Of a stretch of 7,262 nucleotides of DNA, positions 5,550-7,262 are shown piece after piece (position 1 is the first letter of the stretch; each line of letters starts with the position of its first letter). The stretch covers positions 1 through 7,262 of the forward strand of contig SLIY01000090.1 in assembly GCA_007135385.1 (NCBI GenBank), given 5' to 3'. The DNA is from Leptolyngbyaceae cyanobacterium CSSed165cm_216. Lineage in GTDB: Bacteria; Cyanobacteriota; Cyanobacteriia; Phormidesmidales; Phormidesmidaceae. A program made the position numbers and the translations under genes. The notes under the pieces were generated by a model that was not told the origin of the DNA, searched no databases, and was given only the letters and a program-made list of their open reading frames with translations.

Positions 5550-5584
5550 AGAACAAAAATAAGTGCTTTCTCTTGTAATGGTGT

Positions 5585-5664
5585 GGGGGCTTTGGGGGAT
5601 GGGGGGGTATCGGGTATCGGGTTTGCAGTTCCCACCTGACACCTGACACCTTGCACCTGACACC
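5585..5664 (-). repeat. Tandem heptamer element, right copy, inverted relative to the left one
   Basis: On the plus strand, four heptamers ACCTGAC, ACCTGAC, ACCTTGC, ACCTGAC (5634-5661) plus ACC follow two TATCGGG units (5608-5621). Three G-runs precede them (5585-5589, 5594-5598, 5601-5607). Read on the minus strand this gives GGTGTCA-type units, then AAACCCGATACCCG, then C-rich DNA, the same order as the left element. It fills most of the 150-bp gap between the MscS stop and the methyltransferase start, so any methyltransferase promoter must lie in or next to it. Confidence 0.7.
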
Positions 5665-5699
5665 CTCCGTAAAGGTGGTTGTATTTCTGCCAGGTGGTA

Positions 5700-6551
5700 C
5701 TAGTCATCATCCTCGATGAGGACGGTAGGCAGTTTGGGGTAAGTGACCCCCATCTCTGCCAGGGCCGCCTTCGCCCGCCGCAGAATGTCACTGCGGAAGG
5801 CGGGTTCATTACGAATATCCATGGGATAGGCGCGCAGCTTAAAGTGGCTACCCCAGGGTTTTTCGGCCATCACCACGATGATCGGCAGCTTGAGTTGGGT
5901 AAAGCGGCTGCTATAGGCGGCCTGATAAAGGATATCGGTGATCATCTGGGGGTCGGCGGTATGATCCACATAAAAGTCAGTCACCACCTGGGCTTCTAGG
6001 CTGCCGCTGTTGGCGTTGACAATGGCCTCTGACCAGGTTTTGCTGTGGGGTACGGTGATGATGTCGTCGTCAAAGGTGTGCAGGCGAATGCCCCGCAGGC
6101 CATAGCTGACCACTTCGCCGTAATGGTCGGCTATAGTAACGCGATCGCCGACTCGATAAGGCGCTTCAAACAGGGCCACCGCCCCAGCAATAATCGAACT
6201 GACATAATCCTTAAAGGCAAACCCCAGGGCAACGGCAATGGTACCCGTCAAGGCCAGCAGATTTTGCTCTGAGATATCTAAAAACAGGTTGCCGATATGG
6301 GCAATCAGCACCAGCAAAATTATCCCCTTCCAAAAGGGAATCGACTGTTTAATGATCAGCCGAAACCGGCGCGGCACTCGCTCTGACAGCCAGTTCGCCA
6401 GAGCTTGCACAATAGTCATTAGCCCGTAGGCCAGAAGCAGGCTGAGAATCGCGTTAATTACTGTCAGCACAGTGATACTGTCTAGCAGCTCTGACGCTTC
6501 TTCGGCTTGTTCGATTTGGGCTAGGGTTAGTCCCCAGGGTATGGCTGGCAT
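5700..6551 (-). CDS. MscS-family small-conductance mechanosensitive channel
   Basis: A 283-residue inner-membrane protein, close to the 286 residues of E. coli MscS, a homoheptameric channel that opens under membrane tension to release solutes on hypo-osmotic shock. Predicted helices lie at about 27-50, 72-92 and 98-130. The third is the pore-lining helix with alternating small residues (LALTGTIAVALGFAFKDYVS at 99-118), followed by the conserved FEAPYRVGDRVTI at 128-140 opening the beta domain, then VPHSKTW at 167-173 where most relatives have a VPN- or IPN-type turn. A mixed alpha/beta C-terminal domain completes it. The ATG at 6551 shares its A with the TGA of the upstream gene, and GGGAG lies 7 nt before it, so translation is probably coupled. 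The channel could instead be a small-solute or ion leak channel not gated in the classic way. Confidence 0.92.
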   Translation of the reverse strand: MPAIPWGLTLAQIEQAEEASELLDSITVLTVINAILSLLLAYGLMTIVQALANWLSERVPRRFRLIIKQSIPFWKGIILLVLIAHIGNLFLDISEQNLLALTGTIAVALGFAFKDYVSSIIAGAVALFEAPYRVGDRVTIADHYGEVVSYGLRGIRLHTFDDDIITVPHSKTWSEAIVNANSGSLEAQVVTDFYVDHTADPQMITDILYQAAYSSRFTQLKLPIIVVMAEKPWGSHFKLRAYPMDIRNEPAFRSDILRRAKAALAEMGVTYPKLPTVLIEDDD

Positions 6552-7262
6552 CAGTGTTCTCCCGTGAGAAAGTTGTTGTTGCTGAGTTGGGCGCACAGTT
6601 TAGGATAGTGGTCCGGAGCAATGGATAAGCCCTGGTGATTGACCTGAATCACGCCAGCCTGGCGTAACATTTGCACCCGCACCTGCACCACACTTTCCCC
6701 CTGGCCGAGACTAAGGGCTAAGTGCGATCGCGACATCAGTCCATGCAACATCAGCGCGTGAATCACATAATTGTCTTCCGCCTCTAGGTCTGGTAGCCCC
6801 GGTAATGTTGGCGCCAATTGCTGCAAGGGCACTGGTAACGACCAGTGATCCTCTAGGGCCACAATTTTCTCGGGCCAGTCTGTCTCTCGCAAGCGTAACG
6901 ACTGCAACCACAATGCTTTTGCCACGGCTGCACTGCCCATAGATAAGTCTGCCAGGGTGCCCCAAGACCAGTCTTCAAAGTCCGGCTCACCATCCTCATC
7001 CCCATGCTCATGCTCTGTCTCTGTCTCCGCCTGATGGCCCGTCTCAGGTTGCAGGCGCTGGGCAAACGGGATCAACCAACTGGCCAGCTGGGCCTTATCT
7101 AGTTCAGGCAATCGCACCTGACAATTAAAGTAAGCCCCCACCTGACAGACTCGGTTTAAAAATTCCCAGGCCCAGGTATTACACCGAATCAACCAGAAGT
7201 ACTGGGGCTGTTGGCCCACCGTATCCCGTAACCATTCGATCCCCTGCCAACCACCGATACAA
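6551..7262 (-). CDS. C-terminal part of a probable NTPase with a winged-helix end (start outside the window)
   Basis: The frame is open from the stop at 6551 to the right edge, giving 236 visible residues; the N-terminus is missing. The first part (WLIRCNTWAWEFL at 23-35, then LPELDKAQLASWL at 51-63) reads like the strand, sensor-1 Asn and following helix of an AAA+ or STAND-type ATPase. LADLSMGSAAVAKALWLQSL at 103-122 resembles the lid helix of such proteins. Between them, residues 79-97 form a Glu/Asp/His-rich linker. Residues about 164-219 look like a winged-helix domain (NYVIHALMLHGLMSRSHLA, then MLRQAGVIQVNHQGLSI). The Walker motifs would lie off the window, so the NTPase call is inference. 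Its stop overlaps the MscS start by one base, implying a shared operon. An unrelated helix-turn-helix regulator remains possible. Confidence 0.7.
   Translation of the reverse strand, partial: CIGGWQGIEWLRDTVGQQPQYFWLIRCNTWAWEFLNRVCQVGAYFNCQVRLPELDKAQLASWLIPFAQRLQPETGHQAETETEHEHGDEDGEPDFEDWSWGTLADLSMGSAAVAKALWLQSLRLRETDWPEKIVALEDHWSLPVPLQQLAPTLPGLPDLEAEDNYVIHALMLHGLMSRSHLALSLGQGESVVQVRVQMLRQAGVIQVNHQGLSIAPDHYPKLCAQLSNNNFLTGEH

Noticed and set aside
5550..5663. N-terminal extension of the methyltransferase up to 5663
   Set aside because: The extra 38 residues come from the right heptamer element and do not resemble the family; the conserved start is MATFLRPLSY at 5549.
4782..5664. CRISPR array
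   Set aside because: The repeats are 7-8 bp tandem units without 25-40 bp repeats or unique spacers, and there are no cas genes.

Overview
The window looks like a cyanobacterial chromosome segment. Seven perfect copies of the palindrome GCGATCGC (HIP1, a hallmark of many cyanobacterial genomes) occur in 7.3 kb, where about 0.1 would be expected by chance. The protein set (YbaK, AzgA-type purine permease, YraN, a UbiE-like methyltransferase, an MscS channel) and the heptameric intergenic repeats suit a filamentous or Leptolyngbya-like genome, but no marker fixes the genus.

Layout: (1) 1-72, minus strand: the first 24 codons of a probable CstA-family transporter running off the left edge. (2) 73-675: about 600 bp without a convincing gene. 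It holds a 19-bp inverted repeat upstream of cstA, a possible plus-strand promoter near 462-470, a nested stem structure at 481-565 and a good minus-strand intrinsic terminator at 514-550. (3) 676-2055, plus: a beta-propeller lipoprotein. (4) 2121-2594, minus: ybaK, converging on the lipoprotein gene. An intrinsic terminator lies only about 20 nt before its start. (5) 2738-4123, minus: an AzgA-like purine permease with a GTG start set by a strong Shine-Dalgarno. (6) 4286-4741, plus: yraN, divergent from the permease. (7) 4748-4916: G-runs, heptamer repeats and an octamer array. (8) 4908-5549, minus: a class I SAM methyltransferase whose stop codon lies inside the octamer array. (9) 5585-5664: a second heptamer element, inverted relative to the first, so the methyltransferase gene sits between two related repeats. 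(10) 5700-6551, minus: an MscS-family channel. (11) 6551-7262, minus: the C-terminal 236 residues of a probable NTPase with a winged-helix end, whose stop overlaps the MscS start by one base.

The only clear operon is the NTPase/wHTH-MscS pair, whose one-base overlap suggests linked expression and possibly linked function. The other genes look like single-gene housekeeping or transport units. I see no CRISPR array, no transposase and no recognisable defence system. The most unusual material is the NTPase-MscS pair, the paired inverted heptamer elements around the methyltransferase, and the structured region before the lipoprotein gene.
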